Assembly (NCBI GenBank): GCA_905182405.1
Contig: CAJJBQ010000001.1
Location: 1,240,001-1,304,000 of the forward strand
DNA: 64,000 nt
Direction of reading: 5' to 3'
DNA from: Akkermansiaceae bacterium
GTDB taxonomy: Bacteria > Verrucomicrobiota > Verrucomicrobiia > Verrucomicrobiales > Akkermansiaceae
Shown here piece after piece: positions 46,234-55,207 of the stretch. A model generated the notes under the pieces. It made no database searches. It saw only the letters and a list, made by a program, of their open reading frames with translations, and had not been told where the DNA came from. Within the stretch, counting starts at the first letter, position 1. The number at the start of each line of letters is the position of its first letter. Position numbers and translations under genes: made by a program.

Positions 46234-48468
46234 ATGGGATTGATGCGGAGTCTTTGGGGAATGCTCGACGAGCGTCTTTCCCAATCGCGTGCCTCGGCAC
46301 CGCTGGTGGCAATTGCCTTCGGTGTTCTCGCAGGGGCACTTGGAATTGATCATTGGCGATGGGCGATTGGTTTTTTGGCAATCGGGATTTTATTTGTTAG
46401 AAGCGGAGTTAGGTGGAAATTGGCGCTTCTTGGATTTCTGGCACTTACGGCATGGCGGGCGAACCAACTTAAAATTGAGGCACCGGCTTCTCAGCGGATG
46501 ACACGATCAGCGACCGGGGAGTTGCTTTTGGGTCGTCTCACTGGGATGGGTAATGGTGAGCGGCTGGGATGGTTGAACTTGGTGCAAGGAGAGGAGATCC
46601 GGGTGGCGGTGCAAGAGGTGGCGAATCACGAGCCCGGTGATCTCTTGTTTATTGACGGGAGATTGTTTTCGCCAGCACCTGCGCGGAATCCAGCGGAGTT
46701 CTCCTTGTTAAGGCATTGGGGCCAGCACTCATTGAAGGCAGGGTTGGATCTGCACTCGGCCAAGAAAATTGGGGGCAATTGGCAGCAGGGGATTTGGCGT
46801 TACTCGGAGCGTGCGAAGATTTCGTTCAAGAAGTTGATCACGCGAGGGATCGAAGACGATGAAATTGCTGCTCCCATCATTGTTGCGATGATGCTGGGGG
46901 AAACTCCTGCTTCGACTTCCGAGATCACGGAAGCGTTTCGCTATAGCGGAGCGATGCATGTCTTCGCTGTCAGTGGGCTGCATGTCACGATTGTCGGAGG
47001 TCTCGTTTGGGGGATTTTGTTGTTGTGTCGGATTCCTCGACGCCCAGCGGTTCTGCTCATCATCTTTACGATGGTCGCCTATGCACTCATCACTGGCGGA
47101 AGGGCTCCCGCGATGAGGGCGACGCTCATGGCGACCACTTTTCTAAGTGCTTTTTTGCTGCGAAGGAGACCTTCTCTTTTTAATTCGCTCTCAATGAGCA
47201 TGATTATCGTTCTTCTCTGGCGGCCTTCTCAAGCCATGGAGATCGGTTTTCAGCTCTCTTATGGAGTGATTGCTTCGATTGGTTTGGGCTTTGCTCTTTG
47301 CTACCGTTGGACGGGAAAAATGGCGGAACTTGATGAGCTCTTTCCACGTCGCTTACTGAGCAATCTGCAGAAGATGCAGCTTGGCTTTCGAGGGAAGATT
47401 GCGGCTATGGCAGCGACATCGCTTGCGGCTTGGCTAGGGTCGCTACCATGGATGGCTTACCACTTTGGGCTCGTGACGCCTATTGCAGTGCTGGCGAGTC
47501 TTGTGCTTATTCCGGCTACCTTTCTGGTCTTGGCATTAGGACTCAGCGCGATCGTTTTTGGGTCTCTCAGTCCGGGGCTTGGCGAAGTGATGAATCATAC
47601 GAATGCCTTTGTCGCACGAACGGCCTTCCATGCTGCTCGTGCTTTTTCAGCAGTGCCTTTAGGACATCAATTTGTGGGATCCAAGGAAGCGGCGGATTGG
47701 GTGGTCTTTGATTTCTCCGACGGAGGGAGCGCCTCCTTTCTCGCTGCAGGTGACGGTGCATTAATTGATGTGGGCAGCGAGCGCCGTTATTACCAAATGA
47801 TCCGCCCGGCGATGCGACGATGGCATTGGTCTCCCGAAACGATTGTGTTGAGTCATCCGGATGCGAAACATAGTGGGGCGATCTCGGAAGTTGTCGGGCA
47901 CATGAAACCTGAGCGGGTCATTATTCCGGTCGTTTGGTCTCGTAGTCCAAGCTATCGCGAGTTCGTTGATGCGCAGAACTCTTCCGTGAAGGTAGCCAAG
48001 TTGGGATCAATTTATCCACTTTCCGATGATGTTTGGCTTCAAATTCTTCGTGCGGGCCAGGAAGACCTTGATACTCTTGCCGACAGTCGAGGAATGGTCA
48101 CTCGTGTTCATTGGAAGGGGTGGAGGGTTCTCGTGATGGGAGATTTGGGCGTTGAAGAAGAGCGGGAAATGATCTCCAATAGGATCGATCTTGAAGCTGA
48201 TATTGTCCTTATCGGACGGCATGGTCGTACTTATTCGGGGTCAATTGAGTTTTTAAAAGCGACGGGCGCTAAAGTAGTGATCGCGAGCTCGGCTATCTAT
48301 CCTAAGAAGCAGAATCCCACGAAAATTTGGAGAAAGGCGGTTCGCGAACTTGGGATCGAACTCTTTGTGCAGGGCGAGGCCGGAGCCGTGCTGATGGATT
48401 TCGAAACATCCGAACTCCGTGTGAAATCGTTTTTAGATCCCGAGCGAATCGTCGTGCTCGAGCGTTAG
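46234..48468 (+). CDS. comEC: ComEC/Rec2-family DNA uptake channel
   Basis: A 744-residue inner-membrane protein of three parts: N-terminal hydrophobic/DUF4131-like region (about 1-190), the Competence domain (about 215-480; MLGETPASTSEITEAFRYSG, HVFAVSGLHVTIVGG), and a C-terminal metallo-beta-lactamase-like domain (about 490-740). It should carry single-stranded DNA across the membrane during transformation. The lactamase motif reads SHPDAKHSG where most family members have an Asp before the second His, so metal binding may be altered. It overlaps the convergent alr gene by 4 bases. Confidence 0.92.
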   Translation: MGLMRSLWGMLDERLSQSRASAPLVAIAFGVLAGALGIDHWRWAIGFLAIGILFVRSGVRWKLALLGFLALTAWRANQLKIEAPASQRMTRSATGELLLGRLTGMGNGERLGWLNLVQGEEIRVAVQEVANHEPGDLLFIDGRLFSPAPARNPAEFSLLRHWGQHSLKAGLDLHSAKKIGGNWQQGIWRYSERAKISFKKLITRGIEDDEIAAPIIVAMMLGETPASTSEITEAFRYSGAMHVFAVSGLHVTIVGGLVWGILLLCRIPRRPAVLLIIFTMVAYALITGGRAPAMRATLMATTFLSAFLLRRRPSLFNSLSMSMIIVLLWRPSQAMEIGFQLSYGVIASIGLGFALCYRWTGKMAELDELFPRRLLSNLQKMQLGFRGKIAAMAATSLAAWLGSLPWMAYHFGLVTPIAVLASLVLIPATFLVLALGLSAIVFGSLSPGLGEVMNHTNAFVARTAFHAARAFSAVPLGHQFVGSKEAADWVVFDFSDGGSASFLAAGDGALIDVGSERRYYQMIRPAMRRWHWSPETIVLSHPDAKHSGAISEVVGHMKPERVIIPVVWSRSPSYREFVDAQNSSVKVAKLGSIYPLSDDVWLQILRAGQEDLDTLADSRGMVTRVHWKGWRVLVMGDLGVEEEREMISNRIDLEADIVLIGRHGRTYSGSIEFLKATGAKVVIASSAIYPKKQNPTKIWRKAVRELGIELFVQGEAGAVLMDFETSELRVKSFLDPERIVVLER

Positions 48469-49565
48469 GAATAACGCCGGGCCACCCGGGGAGTGATCTG
48501 GGCGAGGATTTCCCATGAAATTGTGCCTGCTTTTTGCGCGAGTTCTGAAGCGAGGAGGTCTTCACCAAAGAGGATCGCTTCGTCGCCGGGTGCGCAATTT
48601 TTGAGGTCGGTGACATCGATGATGATTTGGTCCATCATGACCCGACCGATGAGCGGGCAGCGGGTCCCGTGGATCAAGACGTCCGTCCCTCGATCCGAAA
48701 GGGTTCTTGGATATCCATCGCCATAGCCGATTCCTAAAACGGCGGCGCGAGTGTCTCTACTGAGAAGGGTTCGCCCGTATGATACTCCATGACCTTTAGG
48801 AAGTTCGTGAATCAATGAGATGCGCGTCTTCAGGGTCATGGCCGGTTGGAGCTTATCTTGGTATTCGGGAATCGGGGATATGCCGTAGAGCATGAGTCCG
48901 GGACGGACGAGATTCGTGGTGCGACTGTGAAAATTGAGAAGGCCGGCCGAATTGCTGAGGTGGACCGAGAAATCATCGGGTACTGTTTCTAAATCTTGCA
49001 GGATGCGATCGACCGATTGATCGAATCGAGAAAACTGGTCCTGAGTGAAGACCGGGTCTTCGTCAGCGACTGGGAGGTGGGATCCAATACCGGTGAGCTG
49101 AATGCCCTGGCATCGTTTGAGCGTTTCCAAGGCGCCTTCAATTTGATGCGGTAAAAAGCCCCCACGGCCCATTCCGGTATCCAAGGCTAAGTGGGCATTG
49201 ATGGGCTGATTACTGCCAAGGGCGTCGAAGTGTTTCATCTCTTCGAGCGAACAAAGACAGGGCGTCCATCCCCGTATGGCGATTTCCTCTCGCTCACATG
49301 GGAGAGTGGCGCCGAGAATGTAAGGAGCTATTTTGATTCCTGCTCCAAAAAGGAGGCGTGCTTCTCCAGCATTGGCGACCCCGAAAAATTTGGGGTTTTC
49401 GCTCTCTAGGGCTTTCGCTGTTTTGATCAATCCGTGTCCGTAAGCCTCCGCTTTGATCACGACCATGACGTCCTGTCCCTCGCTTTGTTGCCGAACAAAG
49501 CGGAGATTGTGCCTCATGGCTTCGAAGTTGATTTCAGCCCATGCGCGGGGAGGGGACTCAGTCAC
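48465..49565 (-). CDS. alr: Alanine racemase
   Basis: A 366-residue PLP enzyme converting L- to D-alanine for peptidoglycan. The PLP lysine lies in VVIKAEAYGHGL (usual form KANAYGHG). LALDTGMGRGGF and LVRPGLMLYGISP are conserved, VSYGRTLL supplies the second catalytic Tyr region, and GYGDGYPR follows. Convergent 4-base overlap with comEC. Length is normal for the family. Confidence 0.96.
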   Translation of the reverse strand: MTESPPRAWAEINFEAMRHNLRFVRQQSEGQDVMVVIKAEAYGHGLIKTAKALESENPKFFGVANAGEARLLFGAGIKIAPYILGATLPCEREEIAIRGWTPCLCSLEEMKHFDALGSNQPINAHLALDTGMGRGGFLPHQIEGALETLKRCQGIQLTGIGSHLPVADEDPVFTQDQFSRFDQSVDRILQDLETVPDDFSVHLSNSAGLLNFHSRTTNLVRPGLMLYGISPIPEYQDKLQPAMTLKTRISLIHELPKGHGVSYGRTLLSRDTRAAVLGIGYGDGYPRTLSDRGTDVLIHGTRCPLIGRVMMDQIIIDVTDLKNCAPGDEAILFGEDLLASELAQKAGTISWEILAQITPRVARRYS

Positions 49566-49628
49566 GGGGCAGACGATAAATGGAATTTAGGAATTAGAAA
49601 TTCCCAATTCTTCCGCTATGAGTTTTCC

Positions 49629-50424
49629 ATGCCAACAAGTGTGATCGATTACGAGAAAATGGGTTCATTTTATCTTGGAAAGAAATATGACATCGAGACC
49701 CGCGAGGTCACCGATTAACTCCAGTTCCACGGTTCGAAAGACCTGGTTACACATGGTTTTTTTCTTGGAATGACGGGGTTAGAAAAACGGGTCTCTCTAT
49801 CGGGCTGCTGGAAGAAGCGGCGCGCATGTGGAAGAATGAGATTGGTGATTGGCATCAAGGATCCGACTGCGTTCGGTAGCTCAAAGATAAGGTTGATGTG
49901 AATGTCTTTCCTCCCAAAAGTAGGTCCGAAATCCCAGTTTTCATCCTGAGCTAGCTTGATGCGCCTCCCTTGAGGTGATCGATGATGGAGAGCTTTTCGG
50001 TGAAGGGCAGGGAGGCCCAGGATGAAGCGGTCGAAGGGATGCGAGATCGCTACGAGAAAAAACCGCACGAAAACGGATCAACTTGAGCCTGCTGGACGAG
50101 TAATCGATAAAGAAAAACCAGAAGCCTCAAGCGCCACTTGGCAGGCTGGAGGTCTGGTGTTAGACGGCCTCTTCGGGGGACGTAAATCACGTTCCTCCAT
50201 TGTTACTTCGGCTACCTGTGCCTTTAAGCAACGTAGTGATGTCGGAAGACAAGGTGAAGCAGATCGAACTGGAAGCCGAGCTTGCCGAGGAGGTCGGGGA
50301 GCTTGAAGTGAATAGCACCTGCCTCTAAACCGAGGCGTTCAAGCCTTACAAGAAAGACATCGATGTAAAGTCCGTCTCGCTTGTTTGGCTACCTTACGAC
50401 CGGAATAATAAGCCTGTTTGGTAG
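49629..50424 (+). pseudogene. Decayed HerA-like (DUF87-type) ATP-binding protein gene
   Basis: Pieces of one protein occur in order but in different frames. A start MPTSVIDYEKMGSFYLGKKY is followed past a stop by GSKDLVTHG, then GMTG and KTGLSIGLLEEAA, the Walker A region split by a frameshift. Later REAQDEAVEGMRDRYEK, FGGRKSRSSIVTSA and a final YKKDIDVKSVSLVWLPY, with VW before the stop, match the coiled-coil and C-terminus of verrucomicrobial HerA/VirB4-like ATPases as I recall them. The complete gene would be over 2 kb, so most of the core is deleted. Not functional. Confidence 0.6.
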
Positions 50425-50426
50425 TT

Positions 50427-51854
50427 TTAAGAAAGAATTCCTTTGACCACCTTTGCCGGTTCGACCCCGGTGAGTCGCATGTCGAGGCCTTGGAACTTCT
50501 TGGAGAAGCGATGGTGATCGATGCCGAGAAGGTGGAGGAGGGTGGCGTGAAAGTCGCGAACGTGAACGAGGTCTTTTTGGGCTTTGTAGCCGAGTTCGTC
50601 GGTCGCGCCGTAACTGAGGCCGGGCTTTACGCCGCCTCCGGCCATCCACATGGAGAAGCCTTTGATATGGTGATCGCGTCCGGGGCCGCCTTTGCCCTGG
50701 AACATGGGGGTGCGTCCAAATTCGCCTCCCCAGACGACGAGGGTGTCCTGCAGGAGCCCGCGTTGTTTGAGATCGGTGAGGAGGGCGTAGGTCGCTTGGT
50801 CCGTGTGCTTGCAGCAGACTTTCATGTATTTATCGAGGTCGCCATGATGGTCCCAACCTCGATGATAGAGTTGTACAAAGCGGGTGCCTTTTTCGACCAA
50901 TCGGCGAGCGAGAAGGCAGTTCGAAGCATAGGAGCCATCGCCGGGAGTGGCGCCATACATTTCGAGGGTCTTCTTTGACTCGCCGGAGAGATCGGTGAGT
51001 TCGGGGACGGAGGCTTGCATGCGAAAGGCCATTTCATAGGCGCTGATGCGGGTGGCGATTTCGGGGTTGTCGACGAGTTCATTACGCTGGGCGTCGAGCT
51101 TTTGGATCGTCTTGATCAGAGCGCTTTGGTGCGTCCGGTCTACTCCGGCGGGATTGGAAACGTAGTGAACTGGATCGCCGGTGGAATTGAATTCGACGCC
51201 TTGAAATCGCGAGGGTAAGAAGCCTGATGCCCATTGGCGACTCGCGATGGGTTGAGGATTGCGGCCACCGACGGAGGAAAGGACGACGAAGCCGGGAAGG
51301 TCTTCGGCTTCGGATCCGAGGCCGTAGTTGACCCATGATCCCATTGAGGGGCGACCGCTGATCGCGGTGCCGGTATTCATGAAGGTGTGGGCGGGATCGT
51401 GATTGATCTGCTCGGTGACCATGGAGCGAATCACGGTCATGTCGTCCGCCATTTTCGCGTGGTGGGGAAGGTAGTCGGAGATATATTGCCCGGACTTACC
51501 GTATTGCTTGAACTTGGTGGTGTGGCCGAGGACTTTGAGCTCCTTTCCCTGAAGCTGGGCGATGGGCTGGCCCTTGGTGAAGGACTCGGGCATGGGTTCG
51601 CCATCGAGCTTATCGAGCTGGGGTTTGTAGTCGAAGGTCTCGAGATGAGAAGGACCGCCGGCCATGCAGAGAAAGATGACGCGTTTTGCCTTGGGCGGAT
51701 GGTGAGGGAAGCCGGAGAGACCTTTGTAGTCGGAGCCGATTCCCTCGGCCTGCATGAGTTGCGACAAGAGCGCGGTGGTGCCGAAGGACATTCCTGCGTT
51801 GTTGAGGAAAGTGCGCCTTTTGATGAAGTTTTGATGTGGGTCGATCATGGCCAT
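50427..51854 (-). CDS. DUF1501 family secreted protein
   Basis: A 475-residue, complete DUF1501 protein. The N-terminus IKRRTFLNNAGMSFGTTALL is a twin-arginine type export signal. The core includes VIFLCMAGGPSHLETFDYKP, HDPAHTFMNTGTA, WDHHGDLDKY, VVWGGEFGRTP and GRDHHIKGFSMWMAGGG, which carry conserved metal-type His/Asp residues of the alkaline-phosphatase-like fold. It pairs with the DUF1549/DUF1553 gene upstream in the transcript, but an IVS four-helix-bundle gene sits between them. Substrate unknown. Confidence 0.9.
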   Translation of the reverse strand: MAMIDPHQNFIKRRTFLNNAGMSFGTTALLSQLMQAEGIGSDYKGLSGFPHHPPKAKRVIFLCMAGGPSHLETFDYKPQLDKLDGEPMPESFTKGQPIAQLQGKELKVLGHTTKFKQYGKSGQYISDYLPHHAKMADDMTVIRSMVTEQINHDPAHTFMNTGTAISGRPSMGSWVNYGLGSEAEDLPGFVVLSSVGGRNPQPIASRQWASGFLPSRFQGVEFNSTGDPVHYVSNPAGVDRTHQSALIKTIQKLDAQRNELVDNPEIATRISAYEMAFRMQASVPELTDLSGESKKTLEMYGATPGDGSYASNCLLARRLVEKGTRFVQLYHRGWDHHGDLDKYMKVCCKHTDQATYALLTDLKQRGLLQDTLVVWGGEFGRTPMFQGKGGPGRDHHIKGFSMWMAGGGVKPGLSYGATDELGYKAQKDLVHVRDFHATLLHLLGIDHHRFSKKFQGLDMRLTGVEPAKVVKGILS

Positions 51855-51856
51855 GA

Positions 51857-51876
51857 TGAATAGTGAGATTTGAACA
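51857..51876. repeat. Left inverted repeat of the IVS four-helix-bundle gene
   Basis: TGAATAGTGAGATTTGAACA. It pairs with 52280-52299 in opposite orientation at 19 of 20 bases. A partly matching second copy (GTGAGATTC) follows directly. Confidence 0.8.
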
Positions 51877-51895
51877 GTGAGATTCGAGCGCTGAA

Positions 51896-52273
51896 CTATT
51901 TTTTTGAGCAGGATTTCACGGTGGGAATGGAGGCGTTTAGGATGCGCTCGAGTTGATCTGCTTTATCGATGAGAGGGATGAGTTTTTCAGGTGAAAGGAT
52001 GAGCAGAGTGCGACGGACTAGTTCGAGCCAGCGACGGGTTTTGCGCATTTCCTTCAGAGCGATTTTGAGCTTGTAAACGAAGTCGGATTTCGATTCCGCT
52101 GATTGAGCTGCGGCGTGGTGGGCCATGGGAGCGGTGCCAGATCGAAGTATCTGCTTGGCGACGTGTTGTTGAGGGTAGCTCATACCCATCTCTTTGTTTA
52201 CGCGAATGATGCGAGTGACCAACTCAATGGGTCGTTCGCTTAAATCGGGTGAAGAGGAAGTCTTGGTGTTCAT
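51896..52273 (-). CDS. S23/IVS-type four-helix-bundle protein
   Basis: A 125-residue helical protein of the family first seen as the ORF inside 23S rRNA intervening sequences. The family pattern is IELVTRIIRVNKEM, QILRSGTAPMAHHAAAQSA and KIALKEMRKTRRWLELVRR. It has no known catalytic function; related Avd proteins help diversity-generating retroelements, but no reverse transcriptase or template repeat occurs here. It lies between DUF1549/DUF1553 and DUF1501, which normally adjoin, and is flanked by inverted repeats, so it looks inserted. It is intact. Confidence 0.88.
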   Translation of the reverse strand: MNTKTSSSPDLSERPIELVTRIIRVNKEMGMSYPQQHVAKQILRSGTAPMAHHAAAQSAESKSDFVYKLKIALKEMRKTRRWLELVRRTLLILSPEKLIPLIDKADQLERILNASIPTVKSCSKK

Positions 52274-52279
52274 CGTTTT

Positions 52280-52299
52280 TGTTCAAATCTCACTGTTCA
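52280..52299. repeat. Right inverted repeat of the IVS four-helix-bundle gene
   Basis: TGTTCAAATCTCACTGTTCA, the inverse of 51857-51876 with one mismatch. Also 17 of 18 bases like an in-frame piece of uvrA at 40134. Confidence 0.8.
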
Positions 52300-52303
52300 G
52301 AGT

Positions 52304-54778
52304 TTAGTTCCTTGTAGTGGTTTCAGAGAGGTTGAGGAGGGCACGAGAAATGGTGGTCCAGGTGGCAAGTTCGATGTGATTGAAGTCTGCGGCTGGTTTT
52401 GTCTGGCCGATGTTGATTAGGGCGGTGGCTGACTTGGAATTCTTTTTGAAATCGTTCTCGGCGTAGGTGTAGAGGGAGCCGAGAGTCGATATTTCTTCTT
52501 CGTTCGGCGGCCGGTTGAGGACGATCAAGAAGGCGTAATTGAGGTGGTCGTTGGGTTGGGCTTCTTTTAAAACACGCTCGGCGAGAACTCTTGCAGCTTC
52601 GACAAAGGTGGGATCGTTGAGCAGGTTCATCGCAGCCACCGGGGTGTTGGATTGAGGGCGCTCGGCGGTGCATTCCTCGCGGCTGGGTGCATCGAAAGCT
52701 TTGAGCATGGGATGAAGAAATTGGCGCTGCCAATGGATATAAACGCTACGACGATAGATCCGTTCATCGCTATGCTGCTGATACTTTCGAGGCGGAAAGT
52801 TGAGGTGATGGTAGTAGCCGGAAGGCTGATAGGGCTTCACGGAATCGCCTCCGATATCGGGGACAAGGAGGCCGGAAATTGCGAGTGCGTTATCGCGGAT
52901 CATTTCTGCCGGGAGACGAAAGCGTGATTGGCGGGCAACGAGCTCGTTGTAGGGATCCTGCTCGCGGAGAATGGATGTTTCGAGAGAGGATTGGCGATAG
53001 GCTCGCGAGGTGACCAAGGTTTTGACGAGGCGCTTCATATCCCAGCCTGATTCGTAGAAGTCGACCGCAAGACGATCCAAGAGTTCAGGGTTGGAGGGTG
53101 GTTGGCCCTGCCCTCCAAAGTCTCCCAGGGAGCGAGAGATTCCCGTGCCGAAGAAGAGGTAGAAGAAACGATTCGCGGTGACACGAGCGGTGAGTCCACC
53201 CGTGCCGTTTTTTGTATCAGTGAGCCAATTGGCGAGATCGAGGCGCGTCTGTCGCTCCTCTTTTTTGATTTGGGGCATGAAGTGGGGGACGGAAGCTTGG
53301 ACGATCTCGCCTGATTCATCGAGCCAGTTGCCTCGGGGGAAGATGCGGGATTCGCGGGGCTCCTTGAGCGCGACGGTAATCATGGTTCGCCGGGCAGAGG
53401 ATTCGATCTTCTTGCGTTGGGCTTCGGCTTGCTTCCACTCAGCGAGTTGGTCGCCAGAGATGAATTTGGCGAGGGCGTCGTTGGTTCGTTTGAGGGCGGC
53501 TTCGGCGTCCGTTTTCTTCTTGGAGTTTTTCTCTCGTTTCGCGCGTGCGTCCCGGCTGGCAGATTCCGCGACGAGGCGGGCAATTTCGTTGCGCTCGCCT
53601 TTTGAGAGGTCGGTGATTTTCTTGTTAAGAGAGTCGAGTTGCTGATTTTCTGCGGCGGTTAGGACGGGGATTTCCGGAGGGCGATTGGTGGGGAGGGAGT
53701 TGGTTCCAACGCTGAAATGCTGTTCGTCGTCGATGTCGGCAAAGAAGGCTCCCAGTGTATGGAAGTCCCTGGCGGTGAAGGGATCGTATTTGTGATCGTG
53801 GCATTGCGCGCAGCCCACGGTGGCTCCCATCCAGACGGCAGAGACATTGCGGACACGGTCGGCTTGATAAATGGCGCGGTATTCTTTTTTCTGAAGCCCG
53901 CCTTCGTGAGTGGTTTGAAGCAGGCGATTATAGCCGGTGGCGACGCGTTGGTCTTCGGTGGGGTTTGGAAGGAGATCGCCGGCGAGTTGTTCTCGGGTGA
54001 ATTGGTCGAAGGACTTGTTCTCGTTGAAGGAATTGATGACGTAATCGCGATAGGGCGAGATCCGCTGATCTTGATCACCGTGGTATCCCACGGTGTCGGC
54101 GTAGCGGACGAGATCGAGCCAATAAATGGCCATGCGTTCACCGAAATGTGGAGAGGCGAGGAGGAGATCGACTTCAGCCTCGATGGCGGATTGAGGAGTA
54201 ATTTGGTAGGCTGTTTTAAAACGGCGAAGGTCGTCGGGCTTTGGTGGAAGTCCGGTGAGGTCAAAATGGAGCCGTCTGAGTAAAGTGACGAGATTCGCAT
54301 CTGGGGAAGGTGGAATTTTTTCATCCTCAAGTCGTGCGAGAATGAACTGATCGACCCAGTTGACGGGCCAGTTTTTCGTTTTTACTACGGGAGTTGGGTG
54401 CGCGATGGGAGATTTGTAAGTCCAGGGCTCGTCGTATTTTGCTCCTTCGGTGATCCATTGACGGAGCAGTGACATTTCTTTAGAAGTGATCTTTTTGTGA
54501 GTCTCCGGTGGAGGCATGATCTCATCGGGATCAGAATCGAGAATGCGGGCGATGACTTCCGAGGCATCGGGCTTTCCTGGTTCGATGGGGATTTTGAATT
54601 CGCCTCCTTCGGTCGCCCCTTCATAGGTGTCGAGACGGAGGTCGGATTCGCGGTGTTTTTCGTCTGGGCCGTGGCAATGGAAGCACTTATCGGAGAGGAT
54701 GGGGCGGATATCGCGGTTGAAATCGACTTTCCCTGATAGGGTGGGAGGGAGAAGAAGAACAAGAGCGAGAAATTTCAC
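52304..54778 (-). CDS. Secreted PSCyt1/DUF1549/DUF1553 cytochrome-like protein
   Basis: An 824-residue protein with a short signal peptide (MKFLALVLLLPPTLSG). A PSCyt1 c-heme domain with CFHCHGPDEKHRESDLRLD at 32-50 and a DPDEIMPPPETHK ligand region near 85 comes first. DUF1549 follows with WVDQFILARLE, LHFDLTGLPP, the second cysteine motif CAQCHDHKYDPF near 322, then an Ala/Glu/Lys helical insertion and DUF1553 (NRFFYLFFGTGISRSLGDFG). It is the usual upstream partner of the DUF1501 gene at 50427. Unlike the protein at 276 it keeps the N-terminal heme domain and lacks the Ig-like one. Confidence 0.92.
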   Translation of the reverse strand: MKFLALVLLLPPTLSGKVDFNRDIRPILSDKCFHCHGPDEKHRESDLRLDTYEGATEGGEFKIPIEPGKPDASEVIARILDSDPDEIMPPPETHKKITSKEMSLLRQWITEGAKYDEPWTYKSPIAHPTPVVKTKNWPVNWVDQFILARLEDEKIPPSPDANLVTLLRRLHFDLTGLPPKPDDLRRFKTAYQITPQSAIEAEVDLLLASPHFGERMAIYWLDLVRYADTVGYHGDQDQRISPYRDYVINSFNENKSFDQFTREQLAGDLLPNPTEDQRVATGYNRLLQTTHEGGLQKKEYRAIYQADRVRNVSAVWMGATVGCAQCHDHKYDPFTARDFHTLGAFFADIDDEQHFSVGTNSLPTNRPPEIPVLTAAENQQLDSLNKKITDLSKGERNEIARLVAESASRDARAKREKNSKKKTDAEAALKRTNDALAKFISGDQLAEWKQAEAQRKKIESSARRTMITVALKEPRESRIFPRGNWLDESGEIVQASVPHFMPQIKKEERQTRLDLANWLTDTKNGTGGLTARVTANRFFYLFFGTGISRSLGDFGGQGQPPSNPELLDRLAVDFYESGWDMKRLVKTLVTSRAYRQSSLETSILREQDPYNELVARQSRFRLPAEMIRDNALAISGLLVPDIGGDSVKPYQPSGYYHHLNFPPRKYQQHSDERIYRRSVYIHWQRQFLHPMLKAFDAPSREECTAERPQSNTPVAAMNLLNDPTFVEAARVLAERVLKEAQPNDHLNYAFLIVLNRPPNEEEISTLGSLYTYAENDFKKNSKSATALINIGQTKPAADFNHIELATWTTISRALLNLSETTTRN

Positions 54779-54848
54779 TCAGCAAATTTGGCAGATTCCT
54801 GGCACGATTACAGGAGTAAAAGTGGAGAGATTCTGAAGTTAAGATGAG

Positions 54849-55016
54849 TTATTTTCCACCGTGCTGAATCTGGATATTCCGGTATTCCATCTGCCCGCGG
54901 TCACCTTCGAAGCCGAGGGGGCCGTTCTTGGTGATTTTTAGGGCGGTTTCGAGGTCTTTGCCGTTGTAGCTGCAGTGGTGCCTTTGACGGTAATGACGAT
55001 GTCGTTCCAGTGAGGG
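54849..55016 (-). pseudogene. Remnant of a DUF1080 (3-keto-disaccharide hydrolase-like) C-terminus
   Basis: Reading towards the stop at 54849 gives SYNGKDLETALKITKNGPLG and FEGDRGQMEYRNIQIQ, the standard end of DUF1080 proteins. Upstream, WNDIVITVKGTT lies in another frame, so at least one frameshift separates them. No N-terminal part is recognisable before miaA begins. The 270 bases up to 55207 give only a doubtful frame. Confidence 0.5.
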
Positions 55017-55207
55017 GCTTAGGTTGAGTAAACGATCCGGCGATCGCCTGTCCTTGGGGGGTTCCCTCCTCCGCTATGGCACGGTGCGGCAGGTGATTGG
55101 GGACGTAGGCTTGGAATACCGAAGGGAGCACACCGAGCCACGCGTGATATTTGGAATCGGTTTCGGGATATGTGGACTTTTTGGGGGGCTTCTGCTCTTC
55201 TCCGGCC

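Noticed and set aside
51896..52273. Diversity-generating retroelement accessory protein (Avd)
   Set aside because: The fold is related, but no reverse transcriptase, template repeat or variable repeat is present in the window.
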